Origin: Neolentinus lepideus HHB14362 ss-1
Lineage: Eukaryota > Basidiomycota > Agaricomycetes > Gloeophyllales > Gloeophyllaceae
Direction: 5' to 3'
Assembly: GCA_001632425.1 (NCBI GenBank)
Contig: KV425568.1
Span: forward strand, 325,701 to 389,700
DNA: 64,000 nucleotides
The notes below the pieces were generated by a model. It saw only the letters and a program-made list of their open reading frames with translations. It had not been told where the DNA came from and made no database searches. Of this stretch, positions 1 through 11,000 are shown piece after piece. The first letter of the stretch is position 1. Every line of letters starts with the position of its first letter. The position numbers and the translations under genes were made by a program.

Positions 1-1958
1 TGACTTAAAATTAAATATGCATCAACAATATATGCGGCCATCATCGAGATCGACAGCCTTAGGTCCATTCACTGTAAGTTATCAAAATCTCCGTCGTTAT
101 AATTAATCCATCTCCGCAGTCTGCATTCAAGAGGAGTCTTTCATTCATGTCGCGTGGGCAACGTTTTGCCCTTGTGTTCAAGAGGAGATGTTCCACACTG
201 TTCAAGACGAGTCGAATTATTCACATGCTTGCCTCCATGTCAGTCGTTTGAGGTCCACAACAGACCAAATTCAAGCACCCGAAATCGGCATTTACCTGTT
301 TCAATCTCGTCATGTCAACTATTGATGCCTTCCCTTTCGTAGCAGATTCCCGTTCTTCCTCCACTGCTCTTGCATACGTCGAACATTGGCTGCGACTCAA
401 TATCGCACGAAACGTGAGAGATTGTGCGTTCTTCGGTCATTAGGACCGAGACCCTCGCGAACAGGTGTCGTACCTAAAGAGGACATCGAAACTTTCATCT
501 ATATCTTTGTCTATGCTGCCTCGTGGGGCTATTGAAGTTACTGCAGATCCAGACAAGCGAGTCTACGATGGTTGCTTCGAACATGTGTTGGACAATCTCC
601 AGACCTTGAGCAAGTGCCTGATTTTCAAGGTCTCGAGTATGACAGCCCGTCGATTGTTGACTGCGTGGTATCTGCGCCTTGCCCAGTGCGCACCATCCTG
701 CGGGAGCCCCGATGGAGGCTGTTCAAAAGAAAGAATATGGCATCTAGTGGCGTGGGCGCTTGCTTCCCTCGGGCCTAGAGAGGGAGTCGGATCTAGAGAG
801 GGAAGACGAGGATATGACAATTCCCGAGCCAGGGCCTTCGTCTCATGATCTTTGCTCAAAGATGTGTTTGTCCTAAGATTGTAAGACTGACGTGAGATGA
901 CTTTGGGTTGACCTTTGGGATGCTAATACGATGCCTGTTCCTATGTCCACGGGGCTTGGCTGGGTCCTGCTTTCCTTGCTAGTTGTAGTCTCTAACTAAT
1001 TTGCTTTTCTAGGTGCTTACGCTTCAGATCTGTTTTTCAGTGCTAGTGGTGAGCTGGTGATGTCGTCATGCCTACTCTTCCCACTTCAAGCGCAGGTCCC
1101 GAGTCAATCTTCCCAAGACTAAACGTCCTCTGACGGCATGACCGACACGTAGCGTGATCTTGGTGCAAGACCAGGTCCCTTACGATGATCAATATCATCA
1201 CACCTGCTTGTCACGTAACAAAGTATGTTGCTTTGTCATCAATCAGCAACTAGGCTCGTTGCGTGTGCAAGCAAGTCAAAATTTGTGTTTGAAGACGCAG
1301 CGGGACTTCCCGAGCTAGATTTACTGCACTTCGCCCCAGAACGATATCGTCTGGAGAGCTATCAAAGAGTCAGTGTCAATAATGCTTGTCATCCCATGCC
1401 GATCTGATGTTCTGATTGGACAGCGGGGACGCCTCGCAATTATGCCCCAGGTGTATGGGCCATCCAAGAGACGTTCTTCGTCATTCTCCTCCTTGTCTGC
1501 GACCGCAGTAGATACGATATGATCTTCCGAAAATCCAGACTTTCGGACGGATCAGCAAATATCAAAGAACACCACAGTTTTCTCGGTGGAAGTAATCCAA
1601 GTGGATCGGCGAAACACTGACACGCCTGCCCACCTCGTACCACTCGTCTCGCCGCTGATCGTATTGTGCAGGGATTTCTGCGCTCTTTTGCGGTGTTATG
1701 ACCCTCCTGAATCATACTGAGACCGCCATACTCGACTGCAGCCCCCTGGATCAAGGGAACCTCCCGAAACCATCCTCGGGAGTCTTATTTTTCCCACTGA
1801 GGTGCGCTATTTTGATCGAATTACGCTTCTGCCTCGCGTTAACGTTATTCCAGCATTGCTGCGCTCGTATAAAACACCAAAAGCACTCTTAGGATGACAT
1901 CCAACGACCCTTCCTATCAGTTTGACTCTGGCGTTGTGGGACCTCTGATTGACGGAAA
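1..1958. other. No recognisable gene (left end)
   Basis: Both strands hold only short overlapping open frames without recognisable protein motifs, and no convincing splice-linked exon series was found. The first 1.9 kb therefore looks intergenic or decayed. The last part serves as upstream region for the FAD oxidoreductase. Confidence 0.5.
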
Positions 1959-4062
1959 ATGTCGATTAAGCTTGCGGTGGCAACAGCGTTCGTCGCATTT
2001 CTAAGCGCGCTTGCAGCGTCCGCCTTGAATACCGAAGGGAGTCTTGAGGACTCGCTTGATGCCAACTCTGCATGTTCGCGGATCCAAGCCACAATTTCGT
2101 CTGCTTCTACCGTATACTGGCCGGGGACAGTCCATTACCTCGAGGATATTGAGCACTGGGCTAGCTCAAGCACCCAAAATTCGACTTGCTCCGTCGAACC
2201 TGGAACAGCCCAAGATGTTGGAACAATCGTAGGTTTTCTATTTCCCGTGGTCATTCACTTGGATGGCCTGATGATGATATTTGCCATTTAAGCTCCAAAT
2301 CCTTGGATCTACCAATACCTCGTTCGCGGTATGTTGTAGTTCTGCCTCCAAACACTCCCTCGTTAACTCTTTCCCCGTTTGTTACCAGGTCAAAGGTGGT
2401 GGACACGCCACCAACCTAGGCTTCTCTTCTACCACAGGCGTTCACATCTCCATGATCAAGTTCTCCGAAGTAACCTACGACCCTGATTCCTCCACAGCGA
2501 CCATCGGCGCAGGTAACGTGTGGGATAGTGTGTACGAGGTGCTTGAAGAGCAGGGCGTAATGGTCGTCGGCGGGCGGGTAACGGGTGTTGGCGTGGCTGG
2601 GTTTACTTTGGGTGGAGGTGCGTGAATTTAGTGGCCACTGGTGTTAGGGAAGGAGGAGTAGGGATTGACAGGATTGATCCGATAGGGTACTCGTGGTTGA
2701 CAAATCAACACGGACTGACGGTCGACACGGTGGTGGCATTCGAGCTTGTGTTGCCGAATGGGACCGTTACGACGGTTACGCAGGACTCGAATCCGGATCT
2801 TATGTTCGCATTGAAGGTATATTCCTATTTCTCTACTACATAACAGACCTACTGATCTTGATGCCAGGGTGGCTACAACAATTTTGTGTGTATTCAACAG
2901 AATGTACATTTCTTTTTGTGTTTATGAGCCATTGTTCCATAGGGGATTGTGACCACATTCACATTGCAGACCTTCCCGCAAGGTCAAGTCTGGGTGAGTC
3001 TCTTGGCACCGTCCACTCCCGTATTCATCTCACTGACCCGTCGAATACCGCGGGTAGGGAGGTCTACTCACCTTCACCGAGAATGTCATTCCCCAAGTCA
3101 CCGCAGCTGCAGCCAACTTCGCCGCCAACGTGACCGACCCAAAGGCGGCCATCATTACTACATACAACTTCCTCCTCGGAGAAGTACGCTTTCCCTTATA
3201 CTCGCCGCTTGCTCTTCACTAACGAGGGAAATTGGACTGTAGCCTGGGGTCTCGCAGATTCTTTTCTATGACGGCGACACCCAGCCTGACGGTATCTTCG
3301 ACGAGTTCCTCGCGATTTCGTACTTCACGAAGGATATCCAGACACGGAGCTTTAGTAGTCTTGTGCAAGCGAGTCCGTCTAATATTACTACTGGAACACG
3401 GTCAGAGTACTCTTCGACTCATCAGAACGATGGTAGTGCTGAGGCTCTTGACTGAATTTAGCGGCATCTTCAATACTGTGCCTATTCTTGAATACTCTCC
3501 CGAGCTCCTGGATACTATCGTCAACGAGACCACCGTACGTCCCCTTATTCTCCTTCTCTGTTCTCCCAACCTGAACCGTGTCCTTCATCTCCTTGTATTC
3601 ATACAGTACTGGGGCACTCAACTCTCCTGGGACTCCGGCTCGTTCATCTCATACGACGTCGAGCCCTTCCGGCCGAACCTGCTCTCGTACGGCTCGACGA
3701 ACACCGCCGCCTACCCGCCTTCCCGCGCGCAGCCTCTACTGCCGTTGAACTTGTACTACGCATACTCTCTCCCGGCCAGCGACGAGGCTTTTTGGGACGC
3801 GATTCAGCAGAGTGCGGAGAACATCAAAGCCAAGGTGTGTCTGTCCTCGAACGGGCGGGCAGGATTGACGTGAACGGCTGATTATTTGTAGGCGGTGTCG
3901 CTTGGCCAAGACGTCGCGAACGCGCCGATGTACGGCAACTATGCGATCTTCAGTACACCTCTTGAGAGTATCTTCGGGGACCAGCTAGGACGCCTCCAGA
4001 GTATAAAGCAACAATACGATCCCGATAATGTCATGGGCTTGGCTGGCGGATGGAAGATTTAG
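1959..4062 (+). CDS. Secreted FAD-linked oxidoreductase (BBE / oligosaccharide oxidase-like)
   Basis: The gene has many exons (at least eight introns of about 50-70 nt). The ATG at 1959 opens a signal peptide (MSIKLAVATAFVAFLSALAA). The first donor lies just after 2228. An FAD-binding PCMH-type domain follows, with VKGGGHATNLGF near 2392-2425, whose His matches the usual histidyl-FAD attachment site. Next come the GVGVAGFTLGGG and GYSWLTNQHGLTVD segments and a C-terminal BBE-type segment (YGNYAIF, then YDPDNVMGL). Enzymes of this family oxidise sugars, alcohols or secondary metabolites with O2 and release H2O2. The substrate cannot be read from the sequence. The Cys that forms the second flavin link in bicovalent members is absent from the GVGVAGF segment. 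Several potential N-glycosylation sites fit an extracellular protein. The stop is TAG at 4060-4062. Confidence 0.88.
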
Positions 4063-4109
4063 TCTAGGCTGACCGATTTGAACTATATGAACTCCCTCCA
4101 ACTGAATCC

Positions 4110-4140
4110 CGTCGTTCGTCGTTCGTCGTTCGTCGTTCGC
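4110..4140. repeat. Heptanucleotide tandem repeat
   Basis: About four and a half copies of CGTCGTT follow each other in the 3' flank of the FAD oxidoreductase, roughly 50 nt after its stop. It is a simple sequence repeat and no function is evident. Confidence 0.8.
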
Positions 4141-4305
4141 CACTCGCTTGTTCATTTACCATACTACTGTCGTGCACTATATTCCACTCCGTATTTACTG
4201 ATATACATATATACTTGAATACCCCATGCCACATTGATGCCACATCACGGAAGATGCCGTACTTTTATCAAATCATCCGAATCGGACAACGTTCAAGATT
4301 CCACC

Positions 4306-4935
4306 ATGTCCGTCTCGACACGCCTGCACATCCGCTTCCCGCCTGCCCCCGCCTACGAGGACACCGACACCCTCGTGCTCACCTTCCACACGTACTACCT
4401 CGACCTCCGCGTCCAGCGTACCTCTCCGGGACTCTCCTGGGCCTTCGCGGGGACGCTCACGCACCCGGAGCCGAACCGCACGATCTGGGAGCACCGCATC
4501 GACTCGCGCGCGTTCCGCGGCGTCGATGCGGGTGTGTCAACGGCGCTCGACAACGGCGACACACTCGAGGTGGGCGAGATGGTGAACCCCGCGACGGGCA
4601 TGGTCGAGGGGTACGAGGAGGTGTGGCGCGCGGTCCCGGTCGAGAGCGGGGCGCGAGCGTACTGCCTCGAGTCGGATGATTCTGGTGACTATCGGGTGAA
4701 GGTGTATGTCGGGCGCGTGGGGCTGTATTTTGTGTGCATGGGGCAGGGCGCGGGTAAGCCTTTTAGTGCGAGGCGGTTTCAGCTCGAGGGGAAGCGGTGG
4801 AGGGAGATCTATCATATCGGGAGTATAGAGCTGCCTTTGCCTGATGAGATCCCAGAGGATCGCTTGCAGGACGGTGAAACGGTGCAAATTAATGGAGTGC
4901 AGTACATTATCAGAGAGTGCTATACAACTTTGTGA
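4306..4935 (+). CDS. HRI1: HRI1-family protein, copy 1
   Basis: This is an intronless frame of 209 aa. The ATG at 4306 sits in CCACCATGTC, a good fungal start context, and aligns with the start of the downstream paralogue. Motifs resembling yeast Hri1 are visible in order: WAFAGT near residue 45, IWEHRIDSR, GEMVNPATG, YEEVWRAVPV, YVGRVGLYF, and a C-terminal INGVQYIIRECY. Hri1 is a small cytosolic beta-rich protein reported to associate with the Hrr25 kinase, and its biochemical role is poorly defined. The assignment rests on motif order recalled from the family. A second copy lies about 230 nt downstream on the same strand, so this is a tandem duplication. Confidence 0.72.
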   Translation: MSVSTRLHIRFPPAPAYEDTDTLVLTFHTYYLDLRVQRTSPGLSWAFAGTLTHPEPNRTIWEHRIDSRAFRGVDAGVSTALDNGDTLEVGEMVNPATGMVEGYEEVWRAVPVESGARAYCLESDDSGDYRVKVYVGRVGLYFVCMGQGAGKPFSARRFQLEGKRWREIYHIGSIELPLPDEIPEDRLQDGETVQINGVQYIIRECYTTL

Positions 4936-5164
4936 TGGTCATATCACCCCACTCTGCTAACACACCAGTCTCATCTACAAGGACAGGGATATATGATACA
5001 GCTGGTCCGAACTGCAAAGAATAACTCCAGATATTATGGAACCAAATATACCTCCTCCACTGCCGTAACATCTTCCACGCCCCGGCGAGCGTCGGCCCCC
5101 CAAAGATACAACATCCATGATATCTACAAGTAAACTCACACCACCACTCGCCTCCCCGCCCACC

Positions 5165-5809
5165 ATGTCCAAACTCGTCGCAACACGCATCTCCCTCCAA
5201 TTCCCGCCCGCGCCCCCCACCGAGCCCACCGACACGCTCGTCCTCACCTTCCGCACGCACTACATCGACCTGCGCATCCTGCGCGCCTCTCTCTCCGCCC
5301 CCTCCTCCCCCGTCACAGTCGACATGGGCTTCGCAGGCACCGTCGCGCACGCCGCGCCCCACCACTCGCGGTGGGAGCACGTCGTCGACTCGCACGGCTC
5401 CACCGCGGTCGACGAGGGCGAGTTCACGCTCCTTCCGAACGGGGACGAGGTCGAGGCGGGGACGACCTACAATCCCGAGACGAGCCGGGAGGAGGAGTAC
5501 CGCGAGGTGTGGCGGCAGGTCCCCGTCGAGCGCGGCGCGCCCGCGTACGTCCTCGAGTCGGACCGCGGCGCGGCGAAGATCTTCGCGGGGCGCATCGGGC
5601 TGTATTACCAGGCGATGGGGCAGACGGGGGCGGGCGGGAGGGGGTACAGCGCGCGGCGGTGGCAGATGGAGGCGGGCGTGTGGAGGCTGGTGTACGAGAT
5701 TGGCGAGATTGATCTGCCTGGCCCGTTAGACGTGGGCGAGGTGGATGAGGGCGACAGGCTGAGGATAGGCGGTGTGGTGTATGTCGTGAGGGAGGCGTAT
5801 GCGATTTAA
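5165..5809 (+). CDS. HRI1: HRI1-family protein, copy 2 (tandem paralogue)
   Basis: This is an intronless frame of 214 aa. An in-frame ATG at 5117 would add 16 residues, but the ATG at 5165 (CACCATGTCC context) aligns with the start of copy 1 and is preferred. The motifs run parallel to copy 1: MGFAGT, RWEHVVDSH, TTYNPETSREEEYREVWRQV, FAGRIGLYYQAMGQ, YSARRWQMEAG, and a C-terminal IGGVVYVVREAYAI. It differs by a short Ser/Pro insertion before MGFAGT and by higher GC content than copy 1. Both copies keep all core motifs, so neither looks like a pseudogene. The second copy could have a specialised role. Confidence 0.72.
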   Translation: MSKLVATRISLQFPPAPPTEPTDTLVLTFRTHYIDLRILRASLSAPSSPVTVDMGFAGTVAHAAPHHSRWEHVVDSHGSTAVDEGEFTLLPNGDEVEAGTTYNPETSREEEYREVWRQVPVERGAPAYVLESDRGAAKIFAGRIGLYYQAMGQTGAGGRGYSARRWQMEAGVWRLVYEIGEIDLPGPLDVGEVDEGDRLRIGGVVYVVREAYAI

Positions 5810-6234
5810 GGGGGGCAGATAATGATAGGGTGGGTTGGAAAGTTGTATAGCGGCGGTCTGAGGGCACCAGGGTAGTGAAGAACTAGATTTGAGAGAGTGC
5901 CAACAGCAACCCGTTGGCAAGGGGAGGGTTGGCCGAGGTAGTGAATAGCGGAGCAGGCAAAAGATAGCGGATGCGTCCCGGCAGGGTCGTTGCTGTATAC
6001 ATGAAGGGGCATACTCTTACCACTAACCAGCGAGCAGTGTGCGTCGGGATAAAGGATGGCGAGCAGTCGATCGTTGGTAGTAGGGACGACGGGAAACTTC
6101 GCTGACTCAGTAAGACAACAGGACAACTTTACGATCCCGCCAGAGAAAGCGGTCGAAAGTCCTTCTACTATACCGGGAGGGAGTTCTGTGTTCTTACTTC
6201 ATAATCGGGCGGGCAAGGGTCAGCGAGGGGTGCA

Positions 6235-6560
6235 GTGGAGTCGCCAGCTGGGCACACAGGATACGACGGAGTCTCGAGAAGTGCGGGGTACGATGGACTC
6301 CTGAGAAGTGCAGGGTACGACGGACTCTTGAGAAGCGCAGGATACGACGGACTCTTGAGAAGCGCAGAGTACAACAGAGTCTCGAGAAGTGCAGAGTACA
6401 CCTGCAGGGTGCGACGGCGCGAGATGCGCTGGATGCAGCGGAGTCTCCACAAGTACTTCAGTCTCTCCAGCCACACAGGGTAATTCAGTCTCTCCATCCA
6501 CACAGTGTACGACGGACCCTCCAGCCGCTCAGGGTATACGCCAGAGTCTCCAAGTACACA
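6235..6560. repeat. 27-bp minisatellite
   Basis: About five good copies of a 27-bp unit (beginning GACTCCTGAGAAGTGCAGGG) lie between about 6247 and 6400. More degenerate copies continue to about 6560 with the spacing blurred. The unit is a multiple of three, so in the + frame it reads as a nine-residue repeat (GYDGLLRSA). There is no convincing start or splice context, so I treat it as non-coding satellite DNA. Confidence 0.7.
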
Positions 6561-7031
6561 GGGTATTAATCTTGGGGTAGTGACTTACTTATTCGATTCG
6601 AGGGGCCATTATCTCCATGGGTTGTGATAACCTTTTCTCACCACTTCTCAGGATTTTCGGATAGGGCGAAAATCGTCCATGAGTGTACACGCTAATACTT
6701 GGGGTGTAAACTGTAGGAGGGACGTCGGACAAGCTTAAGATGCCGATTTTGTATACCACCGTCCACGACATAGAGTAAATTTGGACCGGCATCTTCAATA
6801 GGTTGTATTTTCAAACAAAAGAACGAGAATTCGCTGTTGAAGACGATGTGCATGAACTACAAGTTGAAGTTATCCTCGGCCGAACGCCACACTGCCCACA
6901 TATAGCACCGCCACTCCATTCTTTACCCCGTCATCTTTACTTTGCCACGCCACCTAATCCGTCCGTATATGACTTTGCCACTTCCCGATTTATCACATCT
7001 TAGCACGGACGTTCGTTCGCTCGTACTTGCA

Positions 7032-7050
7032 TATATAAGCCGCTATATAA
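7032..7050 (+). promoter_or_regulatory. Double TATA-like element
   Basis: TATATAAG and CTATATAA occur within 20 nt and are followed by a pyrimidine-rich stretch, which looks like a fungal core promoter. No recognisable gene begins downstream, only tandem repeats. It may be a relic promoter or drive a non-coding transcript. Confidence 0.25.
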
Positions 7051-7339
7051 TCTGCCCTTTCCCCGGCTTTCGCACAGTCCACTTGCAGGAGCATATGTAG
7101 AACTGGTCCTTCCTCAGAGATGCTTAATATTGTGGCCGGGAGTCCTGGGTGTGCTAGCTGGTGAGGGACGATGTGCTAGCTGGTGGGGACACATTGATGA
7201 TGGCTATCCTGCGGAGTGGACATCAGCAAGAGACAATGAAATCGGCGCTGCAAACTTGTACCCATAGCTACGTACGAAGCCTCGACTACAAGAGAACTCG
7301 AAGTGGCGTTGACATGCATATGAGCGGCAAAGACTCGGA

Positions 7340-7560
7340 ATGGTAACACAAGCTTCGAAAACTCAACCACAAACTACGGAAACTCGAACACAGGCCACGA
7401 AAACTCAAACACAAGCTACGAGAATCCAAACGTGCCACAAAAACTCAAGCACAAGCTACGGAAACTCAAGTGCAAACTACGGAAACACAAGCGTAAACTA
7501 CGGAAACTCAAACACAAGCTACGGAGTTAACTCAAACACAAGCTACAAAAACTCATAAAA
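7340..7560. repeat. 21-bp minisatellite
   Basis: A roughly 21-bp unit (ACACAAGCTACGGAAACTCA) is repeated about ten times with substitutions. In the + frame it reads as a degenerate Asn/Ser/Tyr-rich heptapeptide. It merges downstream into the array that contains the assembly gap. Confidence 0.7.
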
Positions 7561-7679
7561 GCCACAAGCGCTGAGAATGGCCACACGAGCCGCTTAAAGA
7601 CACCAACCCAACAACACCATCCACGACACCTTGCATATCAGCAACCAACACGAGACAACGCCCCAGGACGGCAACACAT

Positions 7680-8400
7680 ATGAGCCGCAAAAGCTCAGAA
7701 CNNNNNNNNNNNNNNNNNNNNNNNNNNNNNNNNNNNNNNNNNNNNNNNNNNNNNNNNNNNNNNNNNNNNNNNNNNNNNNNNNNNNNNNNNNNNNNNNNNN
7801 NNNNNNNNNNNNNNNNNNNNNNNNNNNNNNNNNNNNNNNNNNNNNNNNNNNNNNNNNNNNNNNNNNNNNNNNNNNNNNNNNNNNNNNNNNNNNNNNNNNN
7901 NNNNNNNNNNNNNNNNNNNNNNNNNNNNNNNNNNNNNNNNNNNNNNNNNNNNNNNNNNNNNNNNNNNNNNNNNNNNNNNNNNNNNNNNNNNNNNNNNNNN
8001 NNNNNNNNNNNNNNNNNNNNNNNNNNNNNNNNNNNNNNNNNNNNNNNNNNNNNNNNNNNNNNNNNNNNNNNNNNNNNNNNNNNNNNNNNNNNNNNNNNNN
8101 NNNNNNNNNNNNNNNNNNNNNNNNNNNNNNNNNNNNNNNNNNNNNNNNNNNNNNNNNNNNNNNNNNNNNNNNNNNNNNNNNNNNNNNNNNNNNNNNNNNN
8201 NNNNNNNNNNNNNNNNNNNNNNNNNNNNNNNNNNNNNNNNNNNNNNCACGAGCCACAAAAGTTCAGGACCGTAAAACGAGCCACAGAAACTCAGGACCGC
8301 AACACGAGCCACAAAAGTTCAGAACGGCATCACGAACCACAAGAGGCAATGCAAGCCACAAAAGTTCGGAGCCACGACAACTCAATATTCTGAGCCGCGA
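7680..8400. repeat. 28-bp minisatellite interrupted by an assembly gap
   Basis: Positions 7702-8246 are 545 undetermined bases. The last bases before the gap (GAGCCGCAAAAGCTCAGAAC) and the sequence right after it (ACGAGCCACAAAAGTTCAGG) belong to the same repeat. At least three clean 28-bp copies are visible from 8247 to about 8335. A 28-bp period changes reading frame with each copy, so coding is unlikely. Long open frames called across the Ns are artefacts. Confidence 0.8.
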
Positions 8401-8408
8401 CCACTAGC

Positions 8409-8565
8409 ATGATCAAACACCACGCCCAACTCAAAACACCACGACACCACGCCAACTCAAAACACCACGACACCACGACACCTGAAAATACCACGACACC
8501 GCGACACCTCAAAACACCACGACAACACGACACCTCAAAATACCATTGCAAACCCCAACACCCAC
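8409..8565. repeat. CACGACAC-rich minisatellite
   Basis: Repeated blocks of ACACCACGACACCACGACAC alternating with CTCAAAA or CTGAAAA have a period of roughly 26-28 bp. The array follows the 28-bp array and ends about 190 nt beyond the 3' end of the hydrophobin gene. Confidence 0.7.
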
Positions 8566-8755
8566 AACGGAACGGTATTAATAAGCCAGGGAAGTAGTGT
8601 AGAGTGTAATGCCAAAGCCCAGATGCGAAAACGTGCGGCGAGAAAACGAATGAAAGCGAGTAGAGGGGGGATGTGCGGGGTAAGGGGACGCGGGGTGGGG
8701 AGATGGGAAGAGTGTGGAGAGGGTTGAACGGGAAGGGGGGCTATCGCGTCGGTGA

Positions 8756-9349
8756 TTATAGCGTGACTGTGCACCCGCGGTCAGACACTCAATACCAAAC
8801 GAAAGACGCGACGTACTGGGAATACACCCGATAGAGATAAGCCCGCCATGCGAGTTGTCCTCGCAGCACACGGGGTGGGCGGTGCTACCCATCACTCGTC
8901 AGTACAGCACATCACACCGCCGTCCACACTCCACACTCACCAAGACGCACCGGCGCCCAGCCCGAGGACGTCGATGGGCGAGCAGTTGGTGCCGACGAGG
9001 ACGTCGGGGTCCGCGGGGAGGCCGAGGAGGCCGAGGATGCCTGGCATGCCGCCGTCGCCCGCGCTCTGGACGGAGTTGCAGCACTGCACGGAGCCGGTGT
9101 TGCAGCTGCCCGAGGTGCCGCCCGTGGGCGTCGGGGGCGGGGGCGGGGTGCCGGAGGGTTTGTTTCTCGCGTCTACGTATAGTGTTAGGGCAGGTTTACC
9201 GGCGCGCGAGGACACGCACGGTGGAGACGCTTTTTTGGGGGCATGGGCGGGAGGCCGCGGGCCATGCGGTCGGCGTTGGTGGGCGTGGCGAGGGCGTCGA
9301 CGGCGAGGACGGACGCGGCGAAGAAGGCGAGGGCGGCGGTGAGCTGCAT
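8756..9349 (-). CDS. Class I hydrophobin
   Basis: The model has four exons: 9349-9220, 9172-8941, 8884-8817 and 8766-8756, giving 146 aa. All three introns are GT-AG (GTGCGT, GTGAGT and GTACGT donors). The signal peptide is MQLTAALAFFAASVLAVDA. A Pro-rich linker precedes the eight-cysteine pattern: SCNTGSVQCC, then NC in GTNCSPIDVLGLG, then ASC, PVCC and IGC. The fifth Cys codon is split across intron 2, which supports that junction. The 11-nt last exon restores the typical hydrophobin ending GCIPITL followed by TAA. Hydrophobins self-assemble at air-water interfaces and coat aerial hyphae and fruit bodies. The residue spacing and the GGLISIGC segment indicate class I. Confidence 0.93.
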
Positions 9350-10690
9350 GGCGGCGTGGGTGGCGAGGGGACGGGGCTGTTTTTTATAAGGCAAAGGAGT
9401 GGAAGGGCCTCGGGGTGAGGACAGGATGGAAATTGGAGGGGAGGATTGGGCTGGCTTAAATATTAAATGGACGTGCCGTAAGTTAAGGGAGGGGCTTCTG
9501 AGGCGATGGCGGGGTCGCCGTGAATGGGCGCGGCCTCGACATTTCATAAGAATGATTCGAGAATAGGGCGCCTACAAATAGCTGTCCCATACGTCGACTG
9601 TGAAATGCGGGGAATTGCCTCCGTCTCGAAGCCACATGGCATTCCCACGGCATCCTCGTCTCCGTATGGACACCGACGGCCCAAATTTAGCACCGCCAAT
9701 ATGTACAGCAGGCACGCCGTCTGAAACGTGTCCACCAGCAATTCCATTCGATCCGCGTCGTCGACTGTCCACGCTCGCAAACCAGAAAGCCGTTTGCTAT
9801 AACCTCGGCGTCCCGACTCGAGTCTCTTTAAACTTGTGCTCTGGCATCCCAAAGACTCACTTATGCGCAGTATCTTGTATGGCACCTATGCGAGTCCGCC
9901 ACAGTTTGGACACACGCAGTTTGGATTTGGGGAAGCAATTTCGACGCTAGACAGAAAGAAGCCAATACAGAGACTCGCCGCGCCTAGTCAACGACACTAG
10001 GTTATAATTCAAGTAGTACTGACACTTTGCTCTGCCTCGCGGCCCTGACCCTCGAGCCTGCGCGACTCCGCCTCCGCCGCACCCTAAACGTTAAACGCCT
10101 ACCCTCTGTACCTGAAATTGAAACTCGAACGGACATCCGTTCTGCGAATCGAGCTTCTACAGACTCCGTACCTACCTTCTCACCTCACATCGACAAGTTC
10201 GCCATGCACCAAGAGCGCCCCGATGCCACCCACCCCCGATTTACCCCCTTGCCTCTGCGTCCCCCGATATACCCTACCGCCCTACCCCAACCCGTTCGAT
10301 GCGCACCATTCCCCGCGTCAGAGATCCGCCGGCGTACAGCTCGGTAGGGACGTCAACCAGCCGCCTGCTCTTCGCGGCACTAGGACCCTATTATCTCGTC
10401 ACGCTCTATCCTCCAGGGACCAGGAACGTCCGCCCCTCCCTCCATACAAATGGATGCCAACTAGTATTAGTATCGCCCTTGGGGACCAAAAGGTCACGAT
10501 TTGACTGCGTCTGGGGCTTGTAACCTGAACCCTTCCCTACAAATATCTCCCTCGTTTTCCGTCCCCGGCCCTGGGGTTAGTTATGTCCGGAATGTATGAG
10601 CATCCCGGGTGGCTTGGGTGTGTGTGCGCATACTGGGTGGCTATGTACGAGACCAAGCGTGTCAATGTGCAACCAAAAGTTCGGGCGGTG
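9350..10690. other. No recognisable gene
   Basis: The sequence holds only short overlapping frames on both strands. A Pro-rich + frame from about 10118 to 10504 has no matching motif or clear splice partners. The first part is upstream region for the hydrophobin. Confidence 0.45.
9381..9389 (-). promoter_or_regulatory. TATA-like box upstream of the hydrophobin
   Basis: CTTATAAAAA on the minus strand lies about 35-40 nt before the hydrophobin ATG. If used, it implies a very short 5' leader. A second A/T-rich stretch (TTTAATATTTAAG) lies at about 9457-9470 and is an alternative. The assignment is by consensus only. Confidence 0.35.
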
Positions 10691-10692
10691 TT

Positions 10693-11000
10693 GCGACATC
10701 CGTTCTGCGTCTGGCGTATCGAAATCCGTCCTCTGCCCAGCGTATCGAAATCCGTCCTGCGTCTAGCGTATCGAAATCCGTCCTCTGTCCAGCGCATCGA
10801 AATCCGTCCTCTGTCCAGCGTATCGAGCCTCTGCCTAGTGCATCGAACTCCGTCCTGCGTCTGGCGTATCGAAACTCATTCTGGGTCGAGCGTATCGAAC
10901 CCGGTCTTACGTCTAGGGTATCGAACCCGGTCTTACGTCTGGCGTATCGAAATTCATTCTGCGTCTAGCACACCAAAATTCGTCCTCCGTCCAGCGTCCT
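10693..11000. repeat. 26-bp minisatellite
   Basis: About a dozen copies of a 26-bp unit (CGTATCGAAATCCGTCCTCT plus GTCCAG) are present with variants such as TTCATTCTGCGTCTGG. Because 26 is not a multiple of three, the open frames running through it cycle and are not credible genes. Confidence 0.8.

Noticed and set aside
465..859. Overlapping 98-127 codon frames near the left end
   Set aside because: Found on both strands over the same bases, with no motif, no start support and no splice partners.
4215..5867. Additional frames overlapping the HRI1 genes on both strands
   Set aside because: Arg/Pro-rich shadows created by GC-rich coding sequence.
7553..8407. Long open frames across the N run
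   Set aside because: They consist mostly of undetermined residues bounded by tandem repeats whose 28-bp period changes frame.
6235..11000. CRISPR-like array
   Set aside because: The repeats are contiguous minisatellites with no unique spacers, in a eukaryotic genome.
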